64,000 bases of DNA from Gloeopeniophorella convolvens (taxonomy: Eukaryota > Basidiomycota > Agaricomycetes > Russulales), in contig WTXD01000085.1 of NCBI GenBank assembly GCA_022496205.1, positions 27,761 to 91,760 of the forward strand, given 5' to 3'. Shown here piece after piece: positions 44,994-56,506 of this stretch (the first letter of the stretch is position 1; every line of letters begins with the position of its first letter). The translations under genes and the position numbers were made by a program. Below the pieces are notes generated by a model that saw only the letters and a program-made list of their open reading frames with translations, did no database searches and had not been told where the DNA came from.

Positions 44994-47900
44994 TCAATTC
45001 TGCGTGAGGGCCGAAAGTAGATCCACGATCTCAGCGTGACCATTGTATAAAGCCACCTGCAGCACAGTACCATGTTCGCCACCCCGGGCGTTCACATCCA
45101 CACTGTGGTTCAACAGGAGGTGTACGGTATCTATGTATCCGAGAGACGATGCAACGTAGAGTGCAGTTCCCTTGGGGCCAGCGGGAGCATTTGGGTCGGC
45201 GCCATGATTGAGTAATAGCTGAACGATGTCCGTGCGCCACCCTTTGGAACACGCGACCTGCAGCGCTGTTCCGTCGGGGCCAGCAGGAGCATTTGCGTCG
45301 GCGCCGTGCTCGAGCAGTAGTTGAACGATGTTGATGGACACTTTAGAACACGCGACCTGCAGCGCGGTTCCGCCAGGGCCAGCAGGAGCATTTGCGTCGG
45401 CGCTGTGCTCGAGCAATAGTCGAATGATGTTAATGGACACCTTGGAACACGCGACTTGCAGTGCGGTTCCCTTCGGACCAGCAGGAGCATTTGGATCGGC
45501 ACCGTGCTCGAGCAATAGTTGAACGTTGTTAATGAACACTCTGGAACACGCGACCTGCAGCGCAGTTCCCTTGGGGCCAGCAGGAGCATTTGGGTCGGCG
45601 CCATGATTGAGCAACAGCTGAACGATGTCGATGCGCCACCCTTCGAAACACGCAACCTGCAGCGCGGTTCCCTTGGGGCCAGCAGGAGCATTTGGGTCGG
45701 CGCCATGGTTGAGTAGCAGCTGAACGATGTCGACATGGCCGTCGAAGGATACAACCTGCAACATGGTTCCGTCAGGACCAGCAGGAGCATTTGGATCGGC
45801 GCCACAATGGAGCAACAGCTGAACAACGTCGATGTGCCCTTTGGAATACGCGACCTGCAGCGCGGTCCCATTGGGGCCAGCAGGAACATTTGGATCGGCC
45901 CCGCGGTCGAGCAACAACTGAACGATATTGATGTGTCCTTCGTAACACGCGACTTGCAGCGCGGTTCCGCCAGAGCCAACGGGGACATTTGGATTGGCAC
46001 CATGACCGAGCAGGGATCGCACTATGTCAATATGACCATAGCGTGACGCCACATTGAGTGACGTTCCATAGTGACCACCCTTGCCATCGATATCGGGGGC
46101 CGGAGGCAATGTCGCCATATGGTCTACGACTAGCTGAAGGTTGCAGAGTGCCGCAAAGTATAAGATTGTGCCTCCCGAGTGCGACACGAGGCCGAAGGAA
46201 GCGACCTCCTCGCGAAAACGATCCCCTTGTGAAAGCCAAGCTACACAGTGGGGACGGGCCGGATCCAGCACCCTGACCACCGGATCCACCACTGAGAGTG
46301 CCACGTCTTCGACTCGGGAGTGCTCATCCCAGTAATTGGCGGAATAATAAAAAAGGGGAAGATCTTTTGAGATGGTGTTTAGGTCGGAAGCGTAGTCGAC
46401 TTGAAGCAGCGTGGCGAGGCAAATCTGTGCAAGGAGTATGTGGGAAGGTTTCGGAAGGACATGAAAACGGGAGATTCTTGCTGCAGAGTTTGCGATGATT
46501 GTCGAGGTTAAGAATTCTTGCACGGAGAAGTGTGCAAATCTCACTTCACTTCCATCCCAGGTTTCCACGATGGAAAGGAAGCTTCCAGGACAGAAGGATA
46601 ACAACGCCTGTTGCGCATCCTCTGTACGCCAATCGCAGTGATAAGTGGGGAAGTCTCCTTCGAAATCGAACACCAGAATCTCCGCGAGCTCTTCAACGGA
46701 GAGTGGACGCTTTGAGTAGGACACGCATTGGAAGATGCGATGCGCCAGTTCCCAGCTTCCCTCGGGGATGCGCTGAAGCGTCGATTCATACGTTTCGTAA
46801 AGCGTTCTCGGAAGATTCTCGAGCGTCCGGCGGATAATCGCCGGGTGAACGTCGCACAGCTCGTGGAGCTGACAGTACACATATCGGAACCTACGTCAAT
46901 ACAGCATCAATACCGGTCATCGGTGGAGTCAGAAGTCGACTCACATCCCACGGGCATTGCTTTTTAGTGTGCCAACAACCAGGTCCTTGATGGCTTTGCT
47001 CCACTTGCACATCTTGGGATGCGATTCAACGGATGATACGATGTAGTTGACGATGGCGTGTTCTTGCCCAATTTCCTCTTCGAGCGAAATACGGAGTGAT
47101 GCTAGACGTTCGAGGACTTCTCTGATATCACCCTCAGGACGACTGGTGATGCAGATATGAACGTCCGGAAAGCGAGACTCGATGATGTCCTTCAGAAAGC
47201 TGATGATTGAACCACGCGGCGATGGCAGCCCAGAGTTGGGACATTCGTCCAGCGCGTCCACGAAGATATACTTTGCAGCTTGATTGGGGAGAGCCAGCAT
47301 CGCCTTCAAGCATCGTCCGAGGGCGTCAGTGCTGGGTGGGTGGCCCTTGTTCTCTGAGTAGAAGCGGGAGAGGATCTCCCAGTACGAGTCCGACTGTTCG
47401 CAGAGTTGAGCCAAGACGGAACGGAGAATCCCGTGGAGACTCTGTTTCGCAGAATCGTTGAAATCGCAGTAGAAGTAGGCCACGGTTCCGAGTCCTGTAC
47501 GGCGCAGATGGTGCGTGCAGTGATCAATTATCGCTGAACTGGTTTCTAGACGATTAGCAAGGTCGGGTGGGCATAGATATATCAAACATACCACAGGACG
47601 CTCTTCCCGGATCCTGCTGCAGACATGGCAGATGATGAGAAACGATACTGCACGCGCAAGACGACGAGGCATACGTTTTCCGTGCAGCCACAGGAAAGAT
47701 ACATCTAATGCCTTCCACTCTCCAAAGGTATTTCCATGAATGAACCAGTCGGCAGAGCCCTCGTGACACTGCTCGCGCTTAGCAGTGTGATTCGAAGATG
47801 TGTTAGGCGCGGAGAGCCATTCGATGCACTCCTTGTAGAGTTGATCACCTATCGGCGGGCGAAGCTTCAGATATCCAGTCAGAGGTAATCGAGATATGGG

Positions 47901-48940
47901 AACGAACGCTTGATCTCGTTCATGTCACTCACGATCTGCTGGATTGCAGCTACATAGCCCATGGCGTAAGCTTCGTAGATAGAAGATACGAGAAGCTGTG
48001 CTTCATACCAAGAGCGTCTTCCAGTGTAGATGTCGAGGATTCTGCGTCTGTAAAAATGTGAGATGTATTCATGTCACGATAAGTGGGTACTGCCCACCGC
48101 TCATGACGCCCTTCAAGTCCTCGAGCAGTGTATGAACGATCAGGAGAATATGTGTAGTCGACATCCGACTCTCTTCTAGAGTGAGTCTGTCCAGCCGCTT
48201 CACGACGTCTTCGTTTTCCTCGATCCCAACAGTTTCTTCCCGAATGCCCCTATGTCGCTGAGGTCATTGATGAGATGCACCTCAGTCGACTACGGTCACT
48301 TACTAAGCCGGCCCTGCTTGATCTCCTTCGTTGCAAGCCCGAGAATATCGAGTAGCCCTATCATCATTTTCACGATGATTTCGGTCATTGGAGGGGTCTG
48401 CTCCATAAGCGTGTAGACTTTGACGCGTTCGAGAAATCGGCACATTGTGTCGAAGAGGTCGACGAGAGAGTCGTAGCTCTCTGAAACACCCTTGGAGGCC
48501 TACAATCTGGTTGCCATAGGGATCTTTGGAGGACACGGCACTCGAGGACCCACCCTGAGAAGGAGACCAACTCCCGCACAGACAATCTTCGCAGGCTGAA
48601 ATACCTAGCGAATTTACATTAAAATATATGTGCTGGAGGAAATAGATCTGCAACGTACTTCGCCGAGAGTATTGCCAAGACCCTCCTCGAGAACCAGGAT
48701 GATATCCACCAGGGGTGAGAGCTTCGTCATCAGCCGCGTCGCCCGATCGCCCTTCCGGTATTCTCCAAACGCCCGTGCTTGCTCTTTGACTGTATCGATG
48801 ACATAGTCAACAGATTTGCAGGCCTGAAGTCTACCATAAAGTGGGTGGGACGCCAGGTCTGTGCCAGTATTGTTGTGGTACTCCTTCAAAGCACCCTCGA
48901 AGAGTGACCTGAAGCGCGACGGTTCGGGTGGGGAGATCAT
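44994..48940 (-). pseudogene. Goodbye-NACHT-ankyrin NLR (STAND), copy 5, inverted, frameshifted in exon 4
   Basis: Exons on the minus strand: 48940-48659, 48604-48554, 48499-48304, 48249-48098, 48047-48009, 47949-47908, 47848-47675, 47615-47591, 47538-46945, 46890-44994. Exon lengths equal those of the other copies except exon 4, which is 152 instead of 153 nt. One base is missing near 48213-48218, where GGATCGAGGAAAACGAAG replaces GGATCGAAGAAGATTGAAG-type sequence, producing a stop soon after KKLLG. The ancestral start codon is also lost, but an in-frame Met eight codons later (48938-48940) still opens the Goodbye-type domain. Walker A, YIFVDALDECP, HICITSRPE, RFAHFSVQEFL and about eleven ankyrin repeats are intact. 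Recent inactivation or a base-calling error are both possible. Confidence 0.8.
44997..46067 (-). repeat. Ankyrin-coding array of NLR copy 5 (about 11 repeats)
   Basis: 33-34 residue units. Three adjacent units (45290-45600) share the helix motif ACSKVSINI or ACSRVFINN, found in no other copy, so this array expanded on its own. Confidence 0.9.
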
Positions 48941-49095
48941 GTTGAGTGTATATATACGTAGAAGCTACCCTGGTGACTCAGAGGAAGCTGCGTGGCCGTA
49001 TGTGTGGGAGCTGGTGTCACTAGCTCACGAATGACTAAGAGACGATCAAGAGTGCTGAAGATGCGCAGCTTATGCTGTACGAATAAATAGCCCGG
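48941..49095 (-). promoter_or_regulatory. Shared upstream block of NLR copy 5 and unit boundary
   Basis: On the minus strand this matches the last ~150 bp before copies 2-4 (CTTCAGCACTC, TTCGTGAGCTA, CACACATACGGCC, GAGTCACCAG). The expected ATG is altered to GGTAGC, and a small insertion (GTATATATA) follows. Similarity ends at about 49090, the edge of the inverted unit. Confidence 0.55.
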
Positions 49096-49399
49096 GTATC
49101 GGGTGCCAGTTCTCGGGCGCGCGGGCGGTTCTAAGAAGAATAGTGTTGAATGTGCCTTGTTTACTACTTACTATTCTCTTTTAGACTGGTGACCGAGTCT
49201 CTATACAACGCCGACGATGGCAAGTATGTACCGTGTGTATAGACCCGTACGTTCCTTTATAACTATAATTCGTGGCCACTGACTTCAATTCTAACAACTG
49301 TATGGAACCTGAAAATCGTGCTGTTTGTGAATCTTATCCTATCGTTGTCGAATGGCCCCCACGCGCCTCGTTTTCATCTCGCGACTCGTCTTCTCGCTC

Positions 49400-50209
49400 C
49401 GACTGACCTTGTGTGGCGCAGCTGCACCGCCTCGTTGTAGGCCGTTGTTATCGCACCATCAGGTCCATCGCGTTCTCCCAAGATGGAAGCCTTGACGCCT
49501 TCCGGCTTGGACGATTACAACGTCTGGGATGCCAAGATAAGGGATTGTCGCAGGACCATTCAAGAGAGCATACCAGGGCATTCCTCTGTCGTGAACGAAG
49601 TATCGCCTCACACTAGAGTAATCGCTCCATTCGAACCTAAGATATTGCAACGAGGAAGATTCTTGCCGCGACCGCACCGACTGCATTTTGGAACCACATG
49701 TTCTCGCCCGATGGACGCATATTGCCTTCGGTTACAGGTATGTTCGATTACCAAAAATCTGGTCGCGAGACGAGTCAGTGGGTGCTCGAGCACGGCTCTA
49801 TCGATCGCGTTGCCGCCAGATGGAAAGCGCATTGTCTCGCGTTCGGATGGCTGTGCCATCCTGATCTGGGATGTCGCAACAGCGTTTTTGGTCACTGTCG
49901 GTCCATTCGAGCGCAACGGCCATGTTCGATTAGTTACCGTGCCCTAGGAGCTGCACTAGGTCCGTCTTCAACCCTTCCGTGCGGCCCAAACATGAATAGC
50001 GTTGTCGAACGAGCCAGAGGTGATGGGCTTCACGTGCAGTGAAAATGCGACAGAGTCATGTCTGTTACATTCTCACCGGACGGACGCCACATCGCCTCGG
50101 GCTCGGTTGGCGAACGGATCCATGTATGGCATGCCGTCATAGAAGAAATAGCCGCAAGCCGATTGAAGGGGCACGCTGGAAGTCGTGTCCGTGACATCCT
50201 CGCCGAATA
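49400..50209 (+). pseudogene. Decayed WD40-repeat gene fragment (NWD/HET-E-like)
   Basis: Plus-strand remnants of at least four WD40 repeats in shifting frames: RSIAFSQDGS and DDYNVWDAK (49450-49540), ESIPGHSSVVNEV, MFSPDGRIL (49698), IALPPDGKRIVSRSDGCAIL with IWDVAT (49800-49890), then SVTFSPDGRHIASGS and IHVWHAVIEE (50060-50145), ending ILAE and a stop at 50207-50209. The repeats resemble the highly similar WD40 units of fungal NACHT-WD40 proteins such as HET-E. No NACHT part was found beside it, so only the sensor end remains. Frameshifts argue against function. Confidence 0.6.
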
Positions 50210-51492
50210 GACTTTCCTTGCGTCCTGCTGGACTGTACCATTCGCCTATAGAAGTTCCCGCATCCTAGGAAACCTACCCGATACATCTTCACTGGCCGAT
50301 CGGAGGGTATCAGTGGCCGGATCGACGGGGTCAAGGGAGAACATTTGGTGTGGATCCTATATCAGTATAGGTTAGATCTGCATCGCCCCAGCAATGTAGG
50401 GATGATCCCAAGGACGAGGTTTAGTAGGATCTGGGTAGATTTGATCGCGATAGGGGTTGAGCGGCTAGTATGGTGCAGGCGCAAGTAGGCCTGGGGGAGC
50501 GGGATGAAGAGAAGAATATTTGAGCTAGAAAGGCATCAGCATGGGAGGCTGGAACGATATGTTGTACTCACATGGGGTTTTGTACGCCGAGGCGCACGCA
50601 AACGGACCTGAAAAAAAATCGATGCGAGCGTCGCCGCCCCGACCGCGTGCATAGTCAATCACTGCCAAGTCGCCAGCCAGTTCCTGCATTGCGATGGCTA
50701 TAGCCCTTTTATGATTGTCACTACCCTCGACATTGTAGATGAATACACTTCTTGCGCTATTCGTTAGAGATGGCGTAGCGCCTGACGTGGTGTAGGAGGG
50801 AGATGAGAAAAAAAGATAAGGAAGTGCGGACATTTCCGGTAAAAATACGCTTCTGATTCGAACTCAGTCCAGATCTCGTGACCTTGCTTCGCGTTATTTC
50901 AGCTTCCCCTTCAACGTCAACGTCAACCCCTGCTTTGTCAACCCCTATTCCACCGTACCTTGGCTTTTGATTGAGCGTCGGAAAGTTATCGTGCAAAGAA
51001 TGCTTTGGGAGGTACAAGACACTATCGCGCAAGAGTCCTGAAGTGAAACTATGCGAGTTGCCGGCGACTGCAATGTCGAACCACAAATCCCCTTCGACAC
51101 GTTCCTGAACCATGCCGTCACGCGCTCCATGTGGTGCCCGCCGCTCGGCCGATTCACCAATGACGCCACGCGCGGGCGCCCTTGCGAAGAGATTCTGCGA
51201 AGACGCCGAGTGAGCCCACGAAACACGGACAGCAGCGCACATGCGTACGCACTTGGACGGCCGCTGCCACGCACTGCGCTTCCTTGCGAGCTTAAGGTTA
51301 ACCCTAGATGGCGGAGTACCGAGTGACTCGAGAGTAGGAGCTGAGGGATAAAAACATTACTGGTAACTGGCAGTCTAAGCTCCGAGCGAATCTCACTCGG
51401 GTTCATGCCTCAGGGCCCTCCATCACACCAGAGCGAGATTGCTTCTTTCCGCCTGACTGACTCGGACATCGCGCTACAGCGCGCTACATGCG
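50210..51492. other. Intergenic region before PQ-loop gene A
   Basis: No recognised gene. Overlapping minus-strand frames at 50757-51242 and 50945-51406 lack known domains. The distal part contains the upstream region of PQ-loop gene A, including the shared 28-bp box. Confidence 0.4.
51267..51294 (+). promoter_or_regulatory. 28-bp box shared upstream of the three PQ-loop genes (A)
   Basis: CCACGCACTGCGCTTCC followed by a GCGAGCTTA-like end, 198 bp before the ATG. The same box occurs at 55175-55202 (gene B) and, inverted, at 58133-58160 (gene C) with one to four differences, in otherwise diverged upstream sequence. Confidence 0.55.
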
Positions 51493-52603
51493 ATGCCCGC
51501 CAACGCAGCCGCTGAAAACGTCTTTGGCACGATCGGTGCGTGCCATTGCACGTGCCGCGACGGGCTCAGCCTGCGCAGTACACTGACAATCTCGCCCGCG
51601 CGCATAGGCACGATCTGCTGGACGGTACAACTCATCCCACAGCTGCACAAGTCCTACCGCACCAAGTCGACCGAGGGCCTCTCGCCCTGGCTCCTGTGCG
51701 CCCCTTCAATTCCCCTCTTCCGCCCACGCGCTGACCAGCGCGCACCGCACAGCCTGCTCTGGGGCCTCGCGGCGCTCCCGCTCGGCGTCTATGCGGTCGT
51801 TCAGAACCTGAACGCGCCGCTGATCGTGCAGCCGCAGCTCTTCGGCGCGCTCGCGCTCGCCGCGTGGGCACAGTGCATGCACTACGGCCCGCCGCGCCGC
51901 GGGCGCCGCTGGTGCGCGGGCGTGCTCGCCGCGCTGCTCGTGCTGTTTGCGGCGCTCGAGGCGGGCTGCGTGTTCGCGCTGCGCGTGAGTGTCGCGCGTG
52001 TGCCTGTCTGTGGTGTACGCAGGGCTAATGGGTTGCGCGCAGCCGGCGTACAGGCGCGGCACGCCCGCGGGCAAAGTGGGCGCACGCTTCTTTGGCATCT
52101 TCAGCGCCGCGCTGCTCTCCCCTGCGCTCCTGTAAGCCCCCGCGCATGCTCCCTAATTCCCGCGCCCGGAGCCCGAACTCACGCACGCCCCGCGGGCAGG
52201 CCGCAGTTCTGGGAGATCCGGCGGCACCGTGCGGTTGTCGGACTCTCGCTCGCGTTCATGGCCGTCGATCTCGCCGGCGGCGTCTTCTCGGACCTCTCGC
52301 TGGTCTTCAAACACGATTTCGACGTCGTCGCGGCCGTGACATACTCGCTTGTCGTCGTGCGTGTGCTCTTAGGCTCCTTGCATGGTTTGTGGTGCTGATG
52401 GAGGTCGTGTGCAGCTGCTTGACGGGCTCGTGCTCGTGCTTGCAGCGGTGCTGAACCCGCGTGCGAAGCGCCGCGCCCGGAGCGAGGCGGCGGAGCGCGA
52501 GGCGGGCGGCGGCGCGGGGACCGTCGTTGGTGCCGAGCCACCGCCACTCCCCGCTGCGCCAGTACCGCTTCGCGAGGCGCGCGCGCGAGCACCAGCGGTG
52601 TGA
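51493..52603 (+). CDS. PQ-loop repeat membrane protein, paralogue A
   Basis: Seven-transmembrane PQ-loop family protein (relatives: cystinosin, PQLC2, SWEET); fungal members are thought to sit in vacuolar or other endomembranes. Exon 1 starts MPANAAAENVFGTIG. After an intron come TICWTVQLIPQLHKSYRTKS (first PQ motif), GLAALPLGVYAVVQNLNAPL and VQPQLFGALALAAWAQCMHY. Then LVLFAALEAGCVFALR, PAYRRGTPAGKVGARFFGIF, PQFWEIRRHRAVVGLSLAF (second PQ motif), MAVDLAGGVFSDLSLVF, and LDGLVLVLAAVLNPRAKRR with an Ala/Pro-rich tail to the stop at 52601-52603. Six introns or so, each about 50-70 nt. Substrate not predictable from sequence. Confidence 0.88.
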
Positions 52604-54021
52604 CGCTGTCCGTCGTCGCTGCACACCCTCAGACCTGTCGACCGTGTCTGATTATTTAGATCTGTGTGATCTACATTCCACGCGCCCTTAATCATATGCC
52701 CTACACCTCACCATTACTTGTACTCTACTTACACTGCAACCTTCTGTTGGAACTCATCAGCCTGGCCTCGGGGTGCAGAACCCCATGCAGCACGCGCTCA
52801 TCCCGCAACTCATACTTAAGTACATTATCGCCCTTCGAATCTCAACTGAAGTTAGCTGTGCATGGGCATTGAACAAACAACAGTGTATCATTCGACATCC
52901 TAAAGAGGGCTACCCGTGATCCATGTATCATGTACCAAGTCCGTGCGCCACGAGGCACCATCCAGAGTTCATGCAAGACAAAATATCCACCAATAGAAAG
53001 TGTCGATCTGGAGAGGAAAACGGACGTGTCGGCGCTGGTGCCGCAACGCGAGGCGTGCGTCGGTGACGGCGGAGGTGTAACCGTGGTGGCCGCACTTTGG
53101 CCGCGCTACAACGTCGCTGCAACTTTTCGCTTTCGATAGTGTCTGATTGTCTATATCCGCTAGAATTCGCATGCACGCTTGTGGATTCAGATCCTGCAGG
53201 GCAAGTCTTGGGCGGGTCTCCTATTGAGGCCATAACCAATCGATCACGTGCCTCCCCCGGCTCCGAAACTCCGAAACTCGCGCCAACATCCTGACGCGCC
53301 GCACCCCTTCGAGGCGTAAGTACTGGCGTATCACAACTCCCGCGGTCTCATGGGCCTCATTACACAGGCTACCCAGTCCCAGCACGCCACAAATGCTCTT
53401 GTGCCATCTCTGCGCAACCTATCATCAGGGCCGGTATCGTGCCTCGCCAGCATCATGCACCCCCTCGCATCATGAATCTGGACAGGCCCATATATAACGG
53501 TTATGGTCTGGATGCGTCGGCGCCCACCCCCAACCCTGCACTCACGACCGTTTCTGTCTTCTAGAATAACATTCTGGCACGCTACATATCATCGTCGCGA
53601 CAAGTCTGCACCAATCGGTCTGGAATGAACCAAGGCTGCCGAAAGGCTGTGCGCAGGCGATACTTCGTCCCCCTCGCCCTTCCTCGCCCCACGCACACAT
53701 CTCTCCGCGCCCAACAGCTATGCAATACCAGCACCCGAATTCCGGCGGCGTTGCGCGGGTATCGCGGGCCCGCGCGCTGTGATGCGCTCGCTCGCGCGCG
53801 GCGGGTGAGTAAGGAACGGCGCGGCGCACCGGCGTTCTGTGCCCGCGCAGCCACTTTGACCCACACCGCGCATCCGCGACCCCAAGCCCATCCTCCTTGG
53901 CCCGTACGAGCCCGTAAGACGCGAGGGCTTGGCTGCTCATGCCAATGACGGTATAAAAGAGCACCCCAGCACCCACTGCTGGCCTGTATCAACACCCATC
54001 CAGCTCTTTCACGACTCAATC
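52604..54021. other. Intergenic region without a supported gene
   Basis: 1.4 kb between PQ-loop gene A and the secreted protein gene. Frames at 52928-53239 and 53542-54019 on the minus strand are GC-rich chance frames without domains. TATATAACG at about 53492 lies too far upstream to assign to the secreted protein; a GGTATAAAAGAG motif at 53950-53961 lies 60 bp before its ATG and is a plausible TATA box. Confidence 0.45.
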
Positions 54022-54755
54022 ATGTTCGCATTCGTATTCGCCGCTTGTTCCCTCGCCACTCTGGTTGCTGCCACGCCCGTGACGCGCCAGTATTCCCAGC
54101 CCGGCTGCCCGTGGAACGGCACGCCCGAGGTCCCAGACACCTTCAAGCTGCAGGCGGTGTACAAGTCCAACCCCGTCATCACGAAGCAGCTCGCGCTCGC
54201 GACGGAGGGCTCAACCGCGCCCGGCACCACCGCCTGGGTCGCCGTAAGCACCTCCCTTCCATCCACGTTGTCCCTCGCGACTGACGCTCCGGTGCGCAGA
54301 CTGCCGAGTCGATCTTCACGCCGATCATAGGGGCGGACTTTACGATGCTGCACGGCGGGCTGCTCGCGCACGCGCCGAACGGCGACCTCACTGCTGAGGC
54401 GCTCCCCGTGCCGCAGCTGAACGGCTGGCTCAACTTTACCGTCAACGACCCACACTCGACGACGTACCCCGCGGAGGCATACTGCGAGCTCGTGCGTTGC
54501 CCGTTCTTCTCCTGTTCATTTCTGTTTCGTGCTGACGGGGTGCAGTTCAACACCGGCGCAGGCGGCGCGCCCATCCCGCTCGAGCTGGCGGTCAACAACG
54601 GTGACGCGGACAACTTCTTCCTGTGCTCGCGCCACGCGAGCGAGCAGTGGATCGTGGTCTACAACGTCGGGCAGGCCTCCTCAGTTGACGCCGGGTATGA
54701 CTTCAACACGTGCCAGGCCGTCACGCTGCAGATTCTGCCCAACGACAGCAACTGA
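54022..54755 (+). CDS. Small secreted protein of unknown function (207 aa)
   Basis: Exons 54022-54243, 54300-54491 and 54546-54755 splice in frame to 207 aa. The N-terminus MFAFVFAACSLATLVAATP is a clear signal peptide, so the product is secreted or cell-wall bound. Mature residues include four or more Cys (GCPWNG, YCEL, LCSRH, NTCQAV), which could form disulphides, and sites of the N-x-S/T type (NFTV, NDSN with its stop). The middle and C-terminus (ELAVNNGDADNFFLC, WIVVYNVGQ, AVTLQILPNDSN) look like beta-strand-rich repeats. No catalytic motif recognised. A TATA-like GTATAAAAG lies about 60 bp upstream, suggesting strong or inducible expression. Similar orphan secreted proteins are common in wood- and litter-decay basidiomycetes. 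Confidence 0.82.
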
Positions 54756-55370
54756 GCATGCTAGTTCGCACGATGATTTTCGCGTACGCACGCGTGCGCG
54801 CATGATTCTTGATGGTTTGATGTCTTTTTGTTGGTGGACATTTGTTTTGCATGGACTCTTGCGCTCAGGGACCCTGTACAGCACAATACTACATTATCTA
54901 CTTGACATAATATCCCTTACTTACGACACCGAATGACACACTGTTGTGCGAAACGGTAACGTTTCCTCCAGGCTCCAGTAGCATGCCGTCACTGTGCCGT
55001 CACAAGCGCGGACCAAGCGCCGGAACCCGCCCACGTGCAGGCTTCCGAGCTTCGCGGCTCGGCCGAGCGGGCGAGCGCCTGCAACGACGCCACCCCGCGC
55101 GCTCTGCGTCGCTGCGAAACACGTACGGGCGCCGGACGCACGGACGGCCGCGCACGCGAACCCAGTGCTGGCTGCCACACACCGCGCTTCCGCGCGAGCT
55201 TAACCCTAGGGATCATGGCGCGGGGAAGCAGGAGGGCACCGGATGACTCGACCGCGGGAGATCATAAAAGGCAGAGAGGTGCGTATGCGACAGGCACGCG
55301 AAGTAACGGAGCCCCTCGATCACTCGACGCCCTCCTCTGAACAGAACCCACTTATTTACACTGTGCCGCG
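54756..55370. other. Intergenic region before PQ-loop gene B
   Basis: No gene seen. Contains the shared 28-bp box at 55175-55202 and a CATAAAAG motif at 55262, about 110 bp before the ATG of gene B. Confidence 0.4.
55175..55202 (+). promoter_or_regulatory. 28-bp box shared upstream of the three PQ-loop genes (B)
   Basis: CCACACACCGCGCTTCCGCG plus GAGCTTA, 168 bp before the ATG of gene B, followed by AACCCTAG that is also present after the box of gene A. Confidence 0.55.
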
Positions 55371-56506
55371 ATGCCCGCCAACGCCGCCGCCGAGAACGTC
55401 TTTGGCACGATAGGTACGCGTCCTCGACCCGCCGCCCGCCGACTCACCCCCGCACGGCAGGCGCGATCTGCTGGACAGTACAGCTCATCCCGCAGCTGCA
55501 CAAGTCGCACCGCACCAAGTCGACCGACGGCCTCTCGCCCTGGCTCGTGTGCGCCCCTCCCGCTCCCCATCATATCCCGAGTCCTGACCGGTGGCCGCGC
55601 ACAGCCTGCTCTGGGGCCTCGCGGGCCTCCCTCTCGGCGTCTACGCGATCGTGCAAGATTTAAACGCGCCGCTGATCGTGCAGCCGCAGCTCTTCGGCGC
55701 GCTCGCGCTCGCCGCGTGGGCGCAGTGCATGCACTACGGCCCCGCGCGGCGCTCTGCGCGCTGGTGCGTCGCCGTGCTCGCCGTGCTGCTCGTACTCTTC
55801 GCCGCGCTCGAGGCGGGCTGCGTGTTCGCGCTGCGCGTGAGTGCCGCGTCTGTGTGTGTCGCACGCGGAGACTGATGCAGCTGCTGGATGGGCTGCACGC
55901 AGCCGGCGTACAGACGCGGCACGCCCGCGGGCAAGGCGGGCACGCGCTTCTTCGGGATCCTCAGCTCCGCGCTGATCTCGCTCGCGCTCCTGTCCGTGCA
56001 CGCGCGCCCCGCCCTGCCTCCCTCCTTACCCGGACTCACGCGCGCACCGGCAGACCGCAATACTGGGAGATCCGGCGGCACCGCGCGGTCGTCGGGATCT
56101 CGATCGCGTTCATGGCCGTCGACTGCGCCGGCGGGGTCTTCTCGGACCTCTCGCTGGTCTTCAAGCGCGAGTTTGACGTCGTCGCGGCCGTGACGTACTC
56201 GCTTGTCGTCGTGCGTGTGCTCTTAGGCTCCCTGCGTGGTTTGCGGTGCTGATGGCGGTGGTGTGTGGGGTGCAGCTGCTCGACGGGCTCGTGCTCGTGC
56301 TTGCGGCGGTGCTGAACCCGCGCGCGAGGCGCCGCGCGCGGCGCGAGGCCGAGCTGGCGGAGCGGGGCACGGGGAGCGCGGGCACGACGACGGTCGTGGG
56401 CGCCGAGGCGCCCCCCGCTGCGCCGCCAGAGAAAGAAAAGGACGCGCCTGCGCATGTGGCGGTACAGTCGCTCCGCGAGACGGAGCCGCCGCCGATGATG
56501 GTGTGA
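55371..56506 (+). CDS. PQ-loop repeat membrane protein, paralogue B
   Basis: Same exon plan and domain order as paralogue A: MPANAAAENVFGTIG, an exon with WTVQLIPQLHKSHRTKS, then SPWLVLLWG across a splice, LPLGVYAIVQDLNAPLIVQ, LFGALALAAWAQCMHYG, ALEAGCVFALR, PAYRRGTPAGKAGTRFFGIL, PQYWEIRRHRAVVGISIAF, MAVDCAGGVFSDLSLVF and LDGLVLVLAAVLNPRARRR. The hydrophilic tail is longer than in A and ends in EPPPMMV (stop at 56504-56506). The two PQ motifs are intact. Convergent with paralogue C, with 392 bp between the stops. B and C are closer to each other in the middle exons than either is to A. Confidence 0.88.

Noticed and set aside
49400..50209. WD40 fragment as part of the NLR copy 5 gene
   Set aside because: It is on the opposite strand, lies beyond the promoter boundary near 49090 and has frameshifts of its own.
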